DNA of 64,000 nucleotides from Desulfosporosinus fructosivorans (GCF_004766045.1 NZ_SPQQ01000005.1:124001-188000); one strand, 5' to 3'. Positions 54,066 to 63,527 are shown, numbered from the stretch's first letter. Made by a program: numbers and translations. Notes: generated by a model not told the origin, from the sequence alone.

Positions 54066-54612
54066 TTGCTACTCCATACGCTTTAGTTCTTGTGCTAAGA
54101 GTATTATATCATAATTTATTTCGGCTCATCACTAAAAAAGCCCCTCTTACCTAGACTTTACCCCGGTAGGTTCTTGCGGGGGTAGAAATGTGGTTTTGTG
54201 GGAGCGATTTAGGCTACTGGTTACAATAGACTAGACATCATCGGTTATCTTTAGTTAAAGACTGTATTACACGATTGTAGGACCCGTCCTTGCTGAGTTT
54301 GTACTTGTTTTGCATTAATTTGTGTATAATGTAAAAGTGGTACATTGCCGTCTAACGGTAATCAGCGGAGCGGGCATATTTACTAAAGGGTATAAGAATA
54401 ACTGGAAAAAGGTCAAATATGTCATTCTTTCAGAACATAAAGAATGCTCTCGAAAGAATGACATATCTTTTATGGTATTTATGGCAGGGATTTCAAGAAA
54501 GTTGTTGAAATCTTGTTAAGAGTAGCTGAACTCATTTCTTATGACGTGACGCATTAGTAGAATTATGTGCAATTGCACATCTTAATAAATTATATAAGAG
54601 GAGAGTGTGATA
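54066..54612. other. Intergenic stretch with a perfect inverted repeat
   Basis: ATATGTCATTCTTTC (54417-54431) and GAAAGAATGACATAT (54452-54466) are exact complements with a 20-nt loop. The 65-codon frame at 54322 runs across it and is rejected. No other gene seen. Confidence 0.6.
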
Positions 54613-54804
54613 ATGGAAAAGGTTATATGGGTTAGAAGTAATGGAAAAATGATAGGTGCAAAAGAAGATGACGGTTTGGATATCGTAAACAGGCATTTAG
54701 AAGAAGGTTGGAAAGTTAAGCATATATCTGCATGTGCTTTAGGCGAAAGCATAAACACAGGACAGGCATATATTGTTATTGAAAAAGATAAAGATGTTGA
54801 TTAA
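54613..54804 (+). CDS. Small hypothetical protein
   Basis: 63 aa from ATG 54613 (AGGAGAG upstream). MEKVIWVRSNGKMIGAKEDD, then HLEEGWKVKHISACAL, resembling short stand-alone 'EGWxVKxISA' proteins that have a DUF4177-like fold. Function unknown. Confidence 0.6.
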   Translation: MEKVIWVRSNGKMIGAKEDDGLDIVNRHLEEGWKVKHISACALGESINTGQAYIVIEKDKDVD

Positions 54805-54933
54805 GGCGATACGAACCATCCATATGGGCCGTAATCGGACCCACCGCCATATATTCCCCCATAGATTCGTCAATACCTCAATTTTGATATAGCCGTATCT
54901 GGGCTAGCTATCTCATCTTCCAGAATTAATAAG

Positions 54934-55434
54934 CTAACTAATGGTTGCAACACAACTCTTAATAATGGGTTCAAACTCTAAGGCCCTCCAAGTAGCTTCT
55001 GCTTCTAAATTATCTATGACATAGTTAAGCGTAAAAGTGTTGATTCCGCGTTCCTTATATAACTCGATTAACTTGTTTACCATCAACGAACAAACACCCT
55101 TTCTCCTATAATCCTCATCAACCCATACATCATTTATCTTTACATACCGTTGAACTTCCATTTCCCTATCCTCGATTAATTGGCCTATAGTCATTCCAAC
55201 GGCTTGTCCTTTTTCATTATCAAATACCAAAAGTCCCAGAGAATTAGAATTGCCGATAAGGTCACTGTAAAACTGCGGCAACCCCACTTTCCAGGTTTCA
55301 TTATGTTTTAAGATTCGCTCATTTGCCGTTTCCATGTGAAGTTGGAGCATTAGTCGCATCCGAACTAGAACTGGAACATCGTCCTTTGTAGCTTTGCGAA
55401 TTATACAGTTGGTTCCTGACTCCGTCTCTAGCAA
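54934..55434 (-). CDS. GNAT-family N-acetyltransferase
   Basis: 166 aa from TTG 55434 (AAGGAGGG upstream). IRKATKDDVPVLVRMRLML, the acetyl-CoA loop DEDYRRKGVCSLMVNKLIEL (R-x2-G-x-C variant) and a final ATWRALEFEP are GNAT features. Substrate unknown. A decayed partial copy lies at 52.8 kb. Confidence 0.85.
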   Translation of the reverse strand: MLETESGTNCIIRKATKDDVPVLVRMRLMLQLHMETANERILKHNETWKVGLPQFYSDLIGNSNSLGLLVFDNEKGQAVGMTIGQLIEDREMEVQRYVKINDVWVDEDYRRKGVCSLMVNKLIELYKERGINTFTLNYVIDNLEAEATWRALEFEPIIKSCVATIS

Positions 55435-55565
55435 GGTCCACCCTCCTTATAGCAGTATTGCACCTGATATAACTATCTGAATACATCCTTCAGCAACATC
55501 AGGACGTGCAGTTCTCTTATGCTTATAATATCTTCTTATAAATCTATACAAACATATCAACCGAT

Positions 55566-56138
55566 TTATATGGTAGCTTCAAGATATTTAGTCACAACGC
55601 TAATAGCAGTCGGATTTTTACTAATTTTCTCATCATTTTTATAAAAGGTAAGTTCATCATCATAACTAAAATTTCTATTCTTTTCGTAACTTTTAATATG
55701 TTCATGTTTTTCCACTTTAACTTCACCTTCTCCTGAACCCACTCTAATTGTAAGTCGGTCAATTCCAATACTCTCATGCGGACCAACATATGGTTCTACT
55801 TGAAGTTTAATTATAAATGAAAATGAACGATAGCCCATAGGTCTTTCGACATTCAAGATTTCTACATATTCGGGTGAATACATTGGAGAAATTGATAGTA
55901 ACCGTCCATAGTAGTCATCTAGCTCTTTTTGAATATAGGGGTCTAGTAGCGTAACGAAAACATCCTGGTAAAGTTCCTGTTGTGATTGTTTAGGCGCCTT
56001 AGATGCAGTTTCTGTAGAGGAAGTTGATGCTATAGCAACTGGCAATTTTGCTGATTCTAATCCAGCAGTTTTACTGCATCCCATTAAAGTTGCTACCAGC
56101 AAACAGCTAAATAATAACAAACTAATCATCTTTTTCAC
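55566..56138 (-). CDS. Lipoprotein of unknown function (DUF3888-like)
   Basis: 190 aa, lipobox LMGC at residues 18-21. Mature segment QQELYQDVFVTLLDPYIQKE then LDDYYGRLL resembles DUF3888 extracytoplasmic proteins of Bacillota. RBS AGGTG. Confidence 0.7.
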   Translation of the reverse strand: MKKMISLLLFSCLLVATLMGCSKTAGLESAKLPVAIASTSSTETASKAPKQSQQELYQDVFVTLLDPYIQKELDDYYGRLLSISPMYSPEYVEILNVERPMGYRSFSFIIKLQVEPYVGPHESIGIDRLTIRVGSGEGEVKVEKHEHIKSYEKNRNFSYDDELTFYKNDEKISKNPTAISVVTKYLEATI

Positions 56139-56319
56139 CTAATACCGCGCCCCTTTACTTTATAAGTGCATTTTTTCTAGAAACGTGCAATAGTTCAAAA
56201 CCAACAAGGGTACCCCTTCGCTGCCCATGCTGATTTCGGCAAGTGAACTTGTAACCAGCAGAAAAACGTCTGTTCATACGAGCTTTGATATGGGAATAAT
56301 CCTAGACTTATTCCTCTCT

Positions 56320-56730
56320 CTATTGTGCTAATTCATTTAGCAGTGTTTTGAGTTCCTTCTGGATTGCCCAATATGAACGTTTTTTTCCCGACCTATCGTT
56401 TCTTTGAACTTCAAAGTCCTTCCCCGACCGAATAATGCTAAATGTCTCACCATTTTTCTCATTAAGAATTATCCCTGAGCCAGGTGTCTCACCTGCAAAA
56501 CCTTCGTTTTCCCGAATTCCTGATGCTGAATTAAACCAGTTGACTATTTTTCCAAGCTCTTCTTGAGTTGCCTCTTTATAACCACAATATCCACCCCATA
56601 ATGTTATACTAGAAATATCTTCAACCTTTATAGAGCGGTGTAAATTCGAAGTCTTGACATAGGTGCAAATACCTAAGAAAAACGAAAGCAATAGAACAAC
56701 TACCCCAACCAGTAATGATTTCTTTAACAT
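56320..56730 (-). CDS. Membrane-anchored hypothetical protein
   Basis: 136 aa from ATG 56730 (GAGAGAGGAATA upstream). N-terminal helix LLVGVVVLLLSFFLGICTYV; the rest is extracytoplasmic with ISSITLWGGYCGYKEATQEE and NGETFSIIRSGKDFEV, an arrangement seen in small lipoprotein-like Bacillota proteins. Family not assigned. Confidence 0.6.
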   Translation of the reverse strand: MLKKSLLVGVVVLLLSFFLGICTYVKTSNLHRSIKVEDISSITLWGGYCGYKEATQEELGKIVNWFNSASGIRENEGFAGETPGSGIILNEKNGETFSIIRSGKDFEVQRNDRSGKKRSYWAIQKELKTLLNELAQ

Positions 56731-56859
56731 ATTATTCCTCTCTCCCTGTTGCATTGGAAAGTCATAACATTTACAATATGTGTTTTCTCTGGCTTATTAA
56801 CAACCACTTCCTTGATTTTCATTTAACCTAAATCAGACCAAAATTTCTTCCCTTTATGA

Positions 56860-56961
56860 TTATCTTCGATTACACCTATTCGAAAAGATTTTGACACTAA
56901 CGTAATTGCCCATATTTGCAACACCCAATATTAAATCAAACATTTCCTTTTCGGTTCGCAT
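56860..56961 (-). pseudogene. Aminoglycoside 6-adenylyltransferase-like N-terminal remnant
   Basis: MRTEKEMFDLILGVANMGNY matches the start of AadE-type enzymes (MRTExEMxDLIL). AAGGAG precedes the ATG. The frame ends at TAA after 33 codons and the catalytic GSR motif is degraded (FSNR). Confidence 0.5.
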
Positions 56962-57065
56962 AATACTAACTCCTTGGTCGAAATATTATTGCATAGTTCA
57001 GTGGCTCTATGGATTTACGAAAGCTTAGGTACGAAACCCTAGTTTCAATTTCATAGAGCATTCTC

Positions 57066-57140
57066 TTATCCATACTCGCTAATCACCCCGAGAATAAGAA
57101 CGGTAATTACAAACGCCGTAATTTGGTAGGTCTTTTTCAT
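57066..57140 (-). CDS. 24-aa hydrophobic peptide (candidate)
   Basis: MKKTYQITAFVITVLILGVI then SEYG. GGGAGG lies 8 nt before the ATG, a near-ideal RBS. One membrane helix. Could be a small membrane peptide or the start of a lost gene. Confidence 0.4.
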   Translation of the reverse strand: MKKTYQITAFVITVLILGVISEYG

Positions 57141-57409
57141 CTCTTATTCCTCCCAAGAAACATGTCGTAGATTCACTCGATATTTCGGCTCGATAACAAA
57201 CAGACTCGATTTTATATCTACGCAAAAGCCCTACAACCCACGTCTTGTATGTGAAATTCCACATCTTCCCTGTACATTCCTTCCAATTCAACAAATAAAA
57301 CTTGAACTTTAGTTAATAGGTTCATTCTCTGGGTGCAAAACTAAAAATGACACCGATAATCCATGATGATTCTTAACCCAGAGAAGTGCAAAATTTTCAC
57401 AAATCATAA

Positions 57410-57442
57410 GCCCCTGTATTTCACATTCGGGAATACAGGGGC
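57410..57442 (-). terminator. Terminator of the corrinoid-activator gene
   Basis: GCCCCTGTATT / AATACAGGGGC hairpin with an 11-nt loop, about 50 bp past the stop. Confidence 0.7.
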
Positions 57443-57490
57443 GTTGCGAGACGGAAGAAAATCTGCGTCCCTATTCATTTGTAATTTAGT

Positions 57491-59464
57491 TCATAAAGCT
57501 TCTAATTTTGAACGTTTTACTGTGGGTATTGTGTCCAAGATATGCTGCACATGGGGAAAAGTGTCCTTTCCATGAGGGAAATACATCGCCTGTACGAACT
57601 GAGGCTGAAAATCTGGTTCGACAGCTGTTTCCACGAATTGAACAAAATCGGCTACTTCTTGGGCTTCTACCCTTTTATCTTTATCTAAAAGGGCTATTTT
57701 GGCTCCGTCTCCCGCAGCATTCCCCACAGCAACTACATTATCCAAATTACAATCTGGGAACAGACCGATAACCAAAGCGCTTTCTTTGTTGATATAACTA
57801 CCAAAAGCACCGGCTAAGGTAACACTGTCTACTTGGTCAGTACCCCATTTTTTCATGAGGATTTTAGCACCAGTGTACAATGCCGCTTTGGCCAATTGTA
57901 TTTCTCTAACATCCCCTTGAGTCACAGTAATGTCACTTCCGATGGACGTCTCCTCTGACCAGGCCAATACATACTCGGGCTTATTGTTAGCATCCCGACG
58001 TATTCTTCGGGATGTTTGTTGCATATTAAACTTGCCGGTTGGGTCTATAATTCCCGATTTAAACATTTCGGCAATTATGTCGATAATCCCAGAGCCACAG
58101 ATCCCCTTTGCTTTAATCGTTTGGGACGGCTGGAACCAATCAGCCTCGCCAATGACTTTATACTGTGGTTCTAACGAAACAGGATCTAGTCTTACTTTTT
58201 CAATAGCACCCGGAGCAGCTCGCATTCCGAACTTGATCTGAGCTCCTTCCAAAGCTGGGCCAGTGGCACAGGAGGTGGATAACAGCCGCTGTTTATTACC
58301 AAAGTCAATTTCTCCGTTCGTACCAATATCGATCAACAACCTCCTTTTTTCCTGTTTATGTGGTTCTTCTGCAATGAGGACCGCTACATTATCTGGACCC
58401 ACAAAACCGGCTTCTACTGGAAGACAGTGAATATTGCCTCCAGCTGCAATTCTTATCCCTAGGTCTCGCGCCTTAATATCCAGAGATTTGCGGACAGCGG
58501 GAGCAAAAGGAGAACGCCCCACGTAGCAGGGGTTAATATTTAAAGCTATATGGTGCATGGCAGTATTAAAGACCAGAACCATTTCAGCGACTTGCTCCAC
58601 ATTAATTCCAGCAGCCTTGGACAGTCGTGTAACAAGGGTGTTAATCCCTTCAATAATAGTCTGGTGCAATATAGCCAAACCGTTATCATCGTCCATACCA
58701 TAGGTGATCCGCGATAAGACATCTTCACCGTACCTTATCTGGGGATTCATCATTGAATCTTGCTGTAATACCTTCCCCGTGGTTAGGTCACATAGATAGG
58801 CCGCAACAGTGGTTGTACCAACATCAACAGCCACTCCATAAGTTGCTTCGACTAACCCAGGTTCAAGAGCAACGACTACCTGTTCCTTCCACAGTGTCGC
58901 TGTTACAGACCATTTCCCTTTGCGCACGATAACTGGTAATGAGAGCAACACTGTGTAGTCGATACTCAACTCTTTGTCTAGATGGGAGTAGCGGTCCAGT
59001 AGAGCGGCCTTTAATCGTTCAGAATCATCTCTGTGATCTTCCAGACTGGCAGGTATCATTTCTACAAAATAGTTACGTACAGCTGGGTTGACCCGTAAAA
59101 CTCTATCCTTACCGGTTTCCAAGACAACCTGTTGAGTGCTCCGGCTTTCTTCGGGGACAAAAACTAATATGTCGCCCTCTATTTGGGTACAGCAAGCTAA
59201 ACGATAGTTCTCACGTATTTCTTGAGGTTGAAGCATATTTTTTTCATTCTCTGTTAATTGAGATACATGGGAAATATGAGTTTCCGCGCTCAATTCATCA
59301 ACATATCCTTCGTCAATTTTCACCTTGCATTTTCCACAGCAGTTTGTTCCTCCACAGGGACTTTCAATATCTACACCCAGTTTCCTGGCTGCCTCAAGTA
59401 GGCTAGACCCTTTTTTTACCGTACCTCTACGGCCAGAGGGCTGAAAAATCACCTGACAATCCAT
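57491..59464 (-). CDS. ASKHA-domain ferredoxin, corrinoid protein activator (RACo/RamA-like)
   Basis: About 658 aa from ATG 59464 (AAGGAG 8 nt upstream). N-terminal 2Fe-2S ferredoxin: ESPCGGTNCCGKCKVKI and a later LACCTQ. Then an ASKHA ATPase body with VAVDVGTTTVAAYLCDLTTG, RRLLIDIGTNGEIDFGNK, CATGPALEGAQI, KGICGSGIIDIIAEM and VTLAGAFGSYI. It reduces inactive Co(II) corrinoid proteins to Co(I) at ATP cost. Near pyl genes it probably serves methylamine or glycine-betaine methyltransferases. Confidence 0.9.
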   Translation of the reverse strand: MDCQVIFQPSGRRGTVKKGSSLLEAARKLGVDIESPCGGTNCCGKCKVKIDEGYVDELSAETHISHVSQLTENEKNMLQPQEIRENYRLACCTQIEGDILVFVPEESRSTQQVVLETGKDRVLRVNPAVRNYFVEMIPASLEDHRDDSERLKAALLDRYSHLDKELSIDYTVLLSLPVIVRKGKWSVTATLWKEQVVVALEPGLVEATYGVAVDVGTTTVAAYLCDLTTGKVLQQDSMMNPQIRYGEDVLSRITYGMDDDNGLAILHQTIIEGINTLVTRLSKAAGINVEQVAEMVLVFNTAMHHIALNINPCYVGRSPFAPAVRKSLDIKARDLGIRIAAGGNIHCLPVEAGFVGPDNVAVLIAEEPHKQEKRRLLIDIGTNGEIDFGNKQRLLSTSCATGPALEGAQIKFGMRAAPGAIEKVRLDPVSLEPQYKVIGEADWFQPSQTIKAKGICGSGIIDIIAEMFKSGIIDPTGKFNMQQTSRRIRRDANNKPEYVLAWSEETSIGSDITVTQGDVREIQLAKAALYTGAKILMKKWGTDQVDSVTLAGAFGSYINKESALVIGLFPDCNLDNVVAVGNAAGDGAKIALLDKDKRVEAQEVADFVQFVETAVEPDFQPQFVQAMYFPHGKDTFPHVQHILDTIPTVKRSKLEAL

Positions 59465-59537
59465 ATTTTTGCTCCTTCGATTGCGTATTTTAAAGGACAT
59501 TATTCTTTCAATATCTAAGATAAAAAAACCAAAAAGA

Positions 59538-60953
59538 TCACATTTCCAATGTTTCAATAATTTCCTTCAATGCACAAGCAAACTCGATGCAAGCTCCTTC
59601 TAGATCTTCTTCTGGGATAGAATTAAACCCAAAGAGGAAGATGTTTTCCGGTGCTTTTTGCTGGTTCTGCCAATAGACTTTCGTCCCATAAATTCCAAAG
59701 CCTCTCAATCTCATCTTCGTGATCAGACCTTCTTGACTCGTGCATCCCGGAATTTGTATCAAGGTATGAGAACCTGCTGGCGCCGGGAAAATCTTAACGA
59801 CATCTGCAAGATGTTCTTTTATCACTTTGTTAAATAGTCTGTATTTTCTTCTGTTTGACAGCGACATCTTGCGCACATGCTTTTCGAGATGCCCATCTCT
59901 GATAAAATACGCCAGTGCCTTCTGATTATAAGTCGGAAGCGCCGAATAATAATACTTGTATTTATCTTCATATATTTCCATAAGTTTGTATGGGAGGACA
60001 AAATACGCACACCGAATAGACGGAGAGAGAACCTTCGATAATGTGCTCAAATAAATCACATTCTGGCCAGTGCTCAAAGCCTGAATAGAGGGAAGGGGTT
60101 TTTCTCCATATAAAAACTCATTGTCATAATCATTTTCAATAATATAGGCCCGGTTCTTTTGCGCCCATTCCAAAATCTGCAAACGTTTTGTCAAGGATGT
60201 AGTGACTCCGGTAGGAAATTGATGGGATGGCGTTAAGTAAAGTAGCTCACACATCGAGTTTTCTAGGACATCAATATCGATTCCTAGATCGGTCATGGAC
60301 AGCGCTTTGATCGAGTATCCTTTATTCGTAACTATTCTTTGCATTCCAATAAAGCTGGGGTCTTCCACACCTATCGTAAATACTTCCTCATGCAATAGAT
60401 CGGTAATAATGTCCATAGCATATTGTGTGCCGGCGGAAATGACGATTTGCTCCCAACTGCATTTTACACCCCGACTGTTATTGATGTAATCGCACAGACT
60501 TTTCCGTAATTCTACATTTCCTTTGTTGCATTCATAGGCGATTTTCGTGGAACAGGATTCCTCCAGCATTGCGTCCTGCATATACTTTCTCCACTTCGTC
60601 CACGGAAAAAAACTTGACTCAATGCTCTCATAATTGAAATCATACTTCAGCGGAACAATAGACTCCCGTACTACTTCTTTTTGTCCCATTCTATATAACA
60701 CGCTCGATCTCGGTAAAGTTAACAAGTTCTCTACATAATAGCCGCTTCCCTGAACCGACCGGATATATCCTTCCGCCAATAGCTGCTGATATGCCCTGCT
60801 CACGGTATTGATGCTGATGTGCAGTTCTTCCGACAATACCCGAATCGGCTTAAGAGCGTCGTTTGTTTTGAGATCACTTTGTATAATACTCTGCCGTAAA
60901 GTCTCAAATAGCTGTTCATACAAAAATGGTCCATTTTTATCCAGCAAGAGCAT
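59538..60953 (-). CDS. MocR/GntR-type PLP-dependent regulator
   Basis: About 471 aa from ATG 60953. Residues 1-70 hold a GntR winged helix (LSEELHISINTVSRAYQQLL; SVQGSGYYVENL). The rest is a fold-type I aminotransferase domain with IENDYDNEFLYGEKPLPSIQ and the PLP-lysine in YLSTLSKVLSPSIRCAYFVL. MocR proteins sense amino-acid-like ligands through PLP. 73 bp upstream of the corrinoid activator; it likely controls that gene. Confidence 0.9.
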   Translation of the reverse strand: MLLLDKNGPFLYEQLFETLRQSIIQSDLKTNDALKPIRVLSEELHISINTVSRAYQQLLAEGYIRSVQGSGYYVENLLTLPRSSVLYRMGQKEVVRESIVPLKYDFNYESIESSFFPWTKWRKYMQDAMLEESCSTKIAYECNKGNVELRKSLCDYINNSRGVKCSWEQIVISAGTQYAMDIITDLLHEEVFTIGVEDPSFIGMQRIVTNKGYSIKALSMTDLGIDIDVLENSMCELLYLTPSHQFPTGVTTSLTKRLQILEWAQKNRAYIIENDYDNEFLYGEKPLPSIQALSTGQNVIYLSTLSKVLSPSIRCAYFVLPYKLMEIYEDKYKYYYSALPTYNQKALAYFIRDGHLEKHVRKMSLSNRRKYRLFNKVIKEHLADVVKIFPAPAGSHTLIQIPGCTSQEGLITKMRLRGFGIYGTKVYWQNQQKAPENIFLFGFNSIPEEDLEGACIEFACALKEIIETLEM

Positions 60954-61286
60954 AGAAATCCCTCTCTTTCCAATTCTGGATATAAATCCTGCAATCATCA
61001 TAATAATGTGGCATACCACCGGGAAATTTCCTCATCATTTATATGACGATGCGGAGGATTTCTAATTATGTTTCTCTACAATACAATACACGCCAAATTC
61101 TACCAGCATTTTTAATCCAGCACCCATTTGCAAAAAACTAATCAGAATATTTGTATCCGTAATACCTGGTGCGTGTGTAAGCAAGTGACTTTGATGCTCC
61201 AATTATTTCTTTGGTAATGTTCATAATTTTAGTTATTAGCTTCATAACGATACACCCCACATATTTTTACATTGCAAACCAGCTAA
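60954..61286. other. Intergenic region upstream of the MocR gene
   Basis: Contains an imperfect hairpin around 61024-61063 and presumably the MocR promoter. No tRNA-Pyl candidate seen. Confidence 0.4.
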
Positions 61287-61411
61287 CTCAGACAAAAAAT
61301 GACGCTCTTCTGGAAAATAGGTTAAACCTACCCCGGAAGAGCGCCATTGCTCAGGGAAAAAAATGACGCTCTTCTGGGAATAGGCTAACCTACCCCCGAA
61401 GAGCGCCGTTG
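61287..61411 (-). repeat. Tandem duplicated hairpins (63 + 62 bp)
   Basis: Two direct units (61287-61349, 61350-61411), each beginning CTCAG and each a long hairpin GACGCTCTTC ... GAAGAGCGCC with an inner TAGGTT/AACCTA stem. On the minus strand each is followed by a run of six or more T, so both can terminate transcription from the gene at 61621. Confidence 0.85.
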
Positions 61412-61620
61412 CTCAGAGAAAATATCTTACTAATAAGTCATTCATAAAGCTACGATGCTTTTCTGAAATTAACTTACCATCACAATATATGAAAAATTTT
61501 TACTAGTCAATAGTTTTGAACTATTGAATATTGTATTTTGGCGAAATGATTGAATTAGGTAACCGAGTATAGTATTAAATGTACCTGGCAAATTGACGAC
61601 GGATATGTTGCATAAACTTA

Positions 61621-62310
61621 TTATGCCATCTTTCTTCCCGCCTTACAATACATACAGGTTTTCCCTGAGGATAAGCAGTTCCCGCAATCATTTCCGACGA
61701 AGTTTTGTTTGCTGTTTGTGACCAGAAAGAACCCAGCATAACTCTTTATGGGCGACATAAAACCACTGTCAAGCAATTTTAAACAGATTTTCTCGCCATC
61801 CAATATGGCAAAAAATTGCTCCAACTGTGAAATATCCATACCGAAAAATCCCGGTCCAAAATTATCTGAAACATACCTGTCTGTATTGCAACTTAATCCC
61901 TGCAAATATTGTCTTAATATTTCCTGCCCGGCATCCATGTATGCATTTTGCCACATATCATAGTAAACCTGATTCAGGATACTGGCTTCGCTCAAATTTA
62001 GTTCTCCAACTGTTAACAGGTAGATGTATATTCGCTCAATTTCCTCGGTGGGAATCTGAGCAAGAGCATTACAAGTAAGCAGTTTTCCGTCCAGCTGCAT
62101 ATTTATTCCGTCAACACAAGTTTTTTCGTATTCTGAGATCAGAGCCTTGATTTCCAGCTGATGGTACACATCATTCAAACTTTCTAATGATCTTTCAATT
62201 ATTTTCTGGGGTACAGGTTTTGCCCTGTTATACCCGCACATGTCTCTAAAATTCTTTTCCGCGAGTTCCTTTCCCTGATCCTTATCTAAAAAAATCACAT
62301 GGTTTTTCAT
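61621..62310 (-). CDS. B12-dependent methionine synthase activation-domain-like protein
   Basis: 229 aa. Blocks LSEASILNQVYYDMWQNAYM, DRYVSDNFGPGFFGMDISQL, FFAILDGEKICLKLLDSGFM then SPIKSYAGFFLVT match the MetH activation domain family found in anaerobe methyltransferase clusters. Ends with NDCGNCLSSGKTCMYCK, a possible Fe-S site. It probably helps reactivate or channel the corrinoid protein. Lies 37 bp after pylSc and ends before the tandem hairpins. Confidence 0.78.
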   Translation of the reverse strand: MKNHVIFLDKDQGKELAEKNFRDMCGYNRAKPVPQKIIERSLESLNDVYHQLEIKALISEYEKTCVDGINMQLDGKLLTCNALAQIPTEEIERIYIYLLTVGELNLSEASILNQVYYDMWQNAYMDAGQEILRQYLQGLSCNTDRYVSDNFGPGFFGMDISQLEQFFAILDGEKICLKLLDSGFMSPIKSYAGFFLVTNSKQNFVGNDCGNCLSSGKTCMYCKAGRKMA

Positions 62311-62346
62311 GCCTGCCTTCTCCTTCTCCTTCTATCGAACACAGTA

Positions 62347-63189
62347 TCACTGTATTTTTAAACAAACACCATCCAGAAAAACATTGCTTTTCGAATAACG
62401 ATGAATGCCACTCTGCTTTTCCCTGTGCATCAATAATCGTTCCAACCCAAATCCGATGCCGACCCAGGAACAGGTGATTCTCCATTTGTCATCCAGTGGA
62501 TGAGGCCCCATACCAGTAGATGCCAGCTCCAATCCATCACTACTTACCACATCAAGCCCAACGCCATAAACGACCGAGTCCTCTTCGTGGAAAGAATAGT
62601 CGTCGATTCGGGCTACCTTTAACACCATGTCAGCAAATTGTTTCAGTTGGTCGATTCTGTTTTCCTCCGGTGTTCCCCACTCGACCAGATTGAGCATGGT
62701 GAATTCTTTCAAATGAGAGTTACCTTCCGATTCCTTGCGGAAACAAGAGCCAATTTCAAAAATACGAAGTGGCAGCTTTTGGCTAGTTAATATCTTTCTG
62801 GAAACTTCATATAGATTCGGGGCAAGCATTGGACGTAGGCAAGTCTTGGTATCCAGCCAGAATACCTGCTCGTGCAGAGGGTTGTTCTGGTCAATTGTCA
62901 TTTTCTCTAGAGCCTTCGACGAGATTATGATAGGGGTCGTCACTTGGGTAAACCCTTTTTCACACAGTGCATCCGCCAATTCCTGCTGCAATCGGCAAAG
63001 TGCCGGTTTGTGGCTCTGTTCCAACAGATACTTTAAATCGGCCTTGTTTTTTACAACCGCCTGTTTTTCCACTATTTTATAGGTCTGTTCTCTTTCATTG
63101 ACCGTTTCAAACATCCGAAATACAGTTTCCTTTTTGAGGCCCAACTCCGTCAATCGGTTTTTTTGAGTTTCCGTAAATTCTATACTCAT
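62347..63189 (-). CDS. pylSc: Pyrrolysyl-tRNA synthetase catalytic subunit PylSc
   Basis: About 280 aa from ATG 63189 (MSIEFTETQKNRLTELGL). Class II motifs: LRPMLAPNLYEVSRKI, RIFEIGSCFRKESEGNSHLK (motif 2), NLVEWGTP, and motif 3 VGIGFGLERLLM. The block DDYSFHEEDSVVYG is typical of PylS. It charges tRNA-Pyl with pyrrolysine for UAG. The upstream frame to 63264 overlaps pylSn and is rejected. Confidence 0.95.
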   Translation of the reverse strand: MSIEFTETQKNRLTELGLKKETVFRMFETVNEREQTYKIVEKQAVVKNKADLKYLLEQSHKPALCRLQQELADALCEKGFTQVTTPIIISSKALEKMTIDQNNPLHEQVFWLDTKTCLRPMLAPNLYEVSRKILTSQKLPLRIFEIGSCFRKESEGNSHLKEFTMLNLVEWGTPEENRIDQLKQFADMVLKVARIDDYSFHEEDSVVYGVGLDVVSSDGLELASTGMGPHPLDDKWRITCSWVGIGFGLERLLMHREKQSGIHRYSKSNVFLDGVCLKIQ

Positions 63190-63197
63190 ACCGTCAC

Positions 63198-63527
63198 CTA
63201 TTTTCTGGCATCCGTAAATACCGTCTGGGAATATTTCGTCAGTTTCCATTCCGGGATCTTGCACTTTTTGCAGGGATTTTTACACCAACGATTGCGTAGC
63301 CATCTTGCGCTCCGGCTATTCTTCGAATCCCACGCGACAAAGGATTCTCCACAGTGTGTCGTCACCACCATGGTCTTACCTCTGTTTTCTAATGATTTTA
63401 CACCGTGAAGCGTTCCGGAACGCGACGGCCATAGTTTGACCTTATTGATCAATTGGAATAGCCTCTGATTTTTGAAGATATACCTTACGACTTTTTGTTT
63501 TTTGACTTCCTTTATCTTTTCGTCCAT
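63198..63527 (-). CDS. pylSn: Pyrrolysyl-tRNA synthetase N-terminal subunit PylSn
   Basis: 109 aa. VVRYIFKNQRLFQLINKVKL WPSRSG (shown in two parts) and VVTTHCGESFVAW, then SRSARWLRNRWCKNPCKKCK with conserved basic and Cys/His residues that bind tRNA-Pyl and zinc. The stop is TAG; reading through would add four residues to a TGA that overlaps the pylSc ATG. Directly upstream of pylSc. Confidence 0.92.
   Translation of the reverse strand: MDEKIKEVKKQKVVRYIFKNQRLFQLINKVKLWPSRSGTLHGVKSLENRGKTMVVTTHCGESFVAWDSKNSRSARWLRNRWCKNPCKKCKIPEWKLTKYSQTVFTDARK

Larger units (their letters stand above)
56731..57490. other. Gene-poor stretch with fragments
   Basis: 760 bp containing an aminoglycoside adenylyltransferase remnant, a 24-aa peptide and a terminator, listed separately. 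No full-size gene. Confidence 0.5.

Noticed and set aside
54322..54519. 65-codon plus-strand ORF
   Set aside because: It runs through a perfect 15-bp inverted repeat and has no RBS; the repeat explains the sequence better.
57079..57294. 71-codon minus-strand frame
   Set aside because: It overlaps the 24-aa peptide in another frame, which has the better RBS; no family resemblance.
61287..61411. Possible CRISPR array or tandem riboswitch
   Set aside because: Only two units, with no spacer-repeat structure; each unit is a simple hairpin with a T tract.
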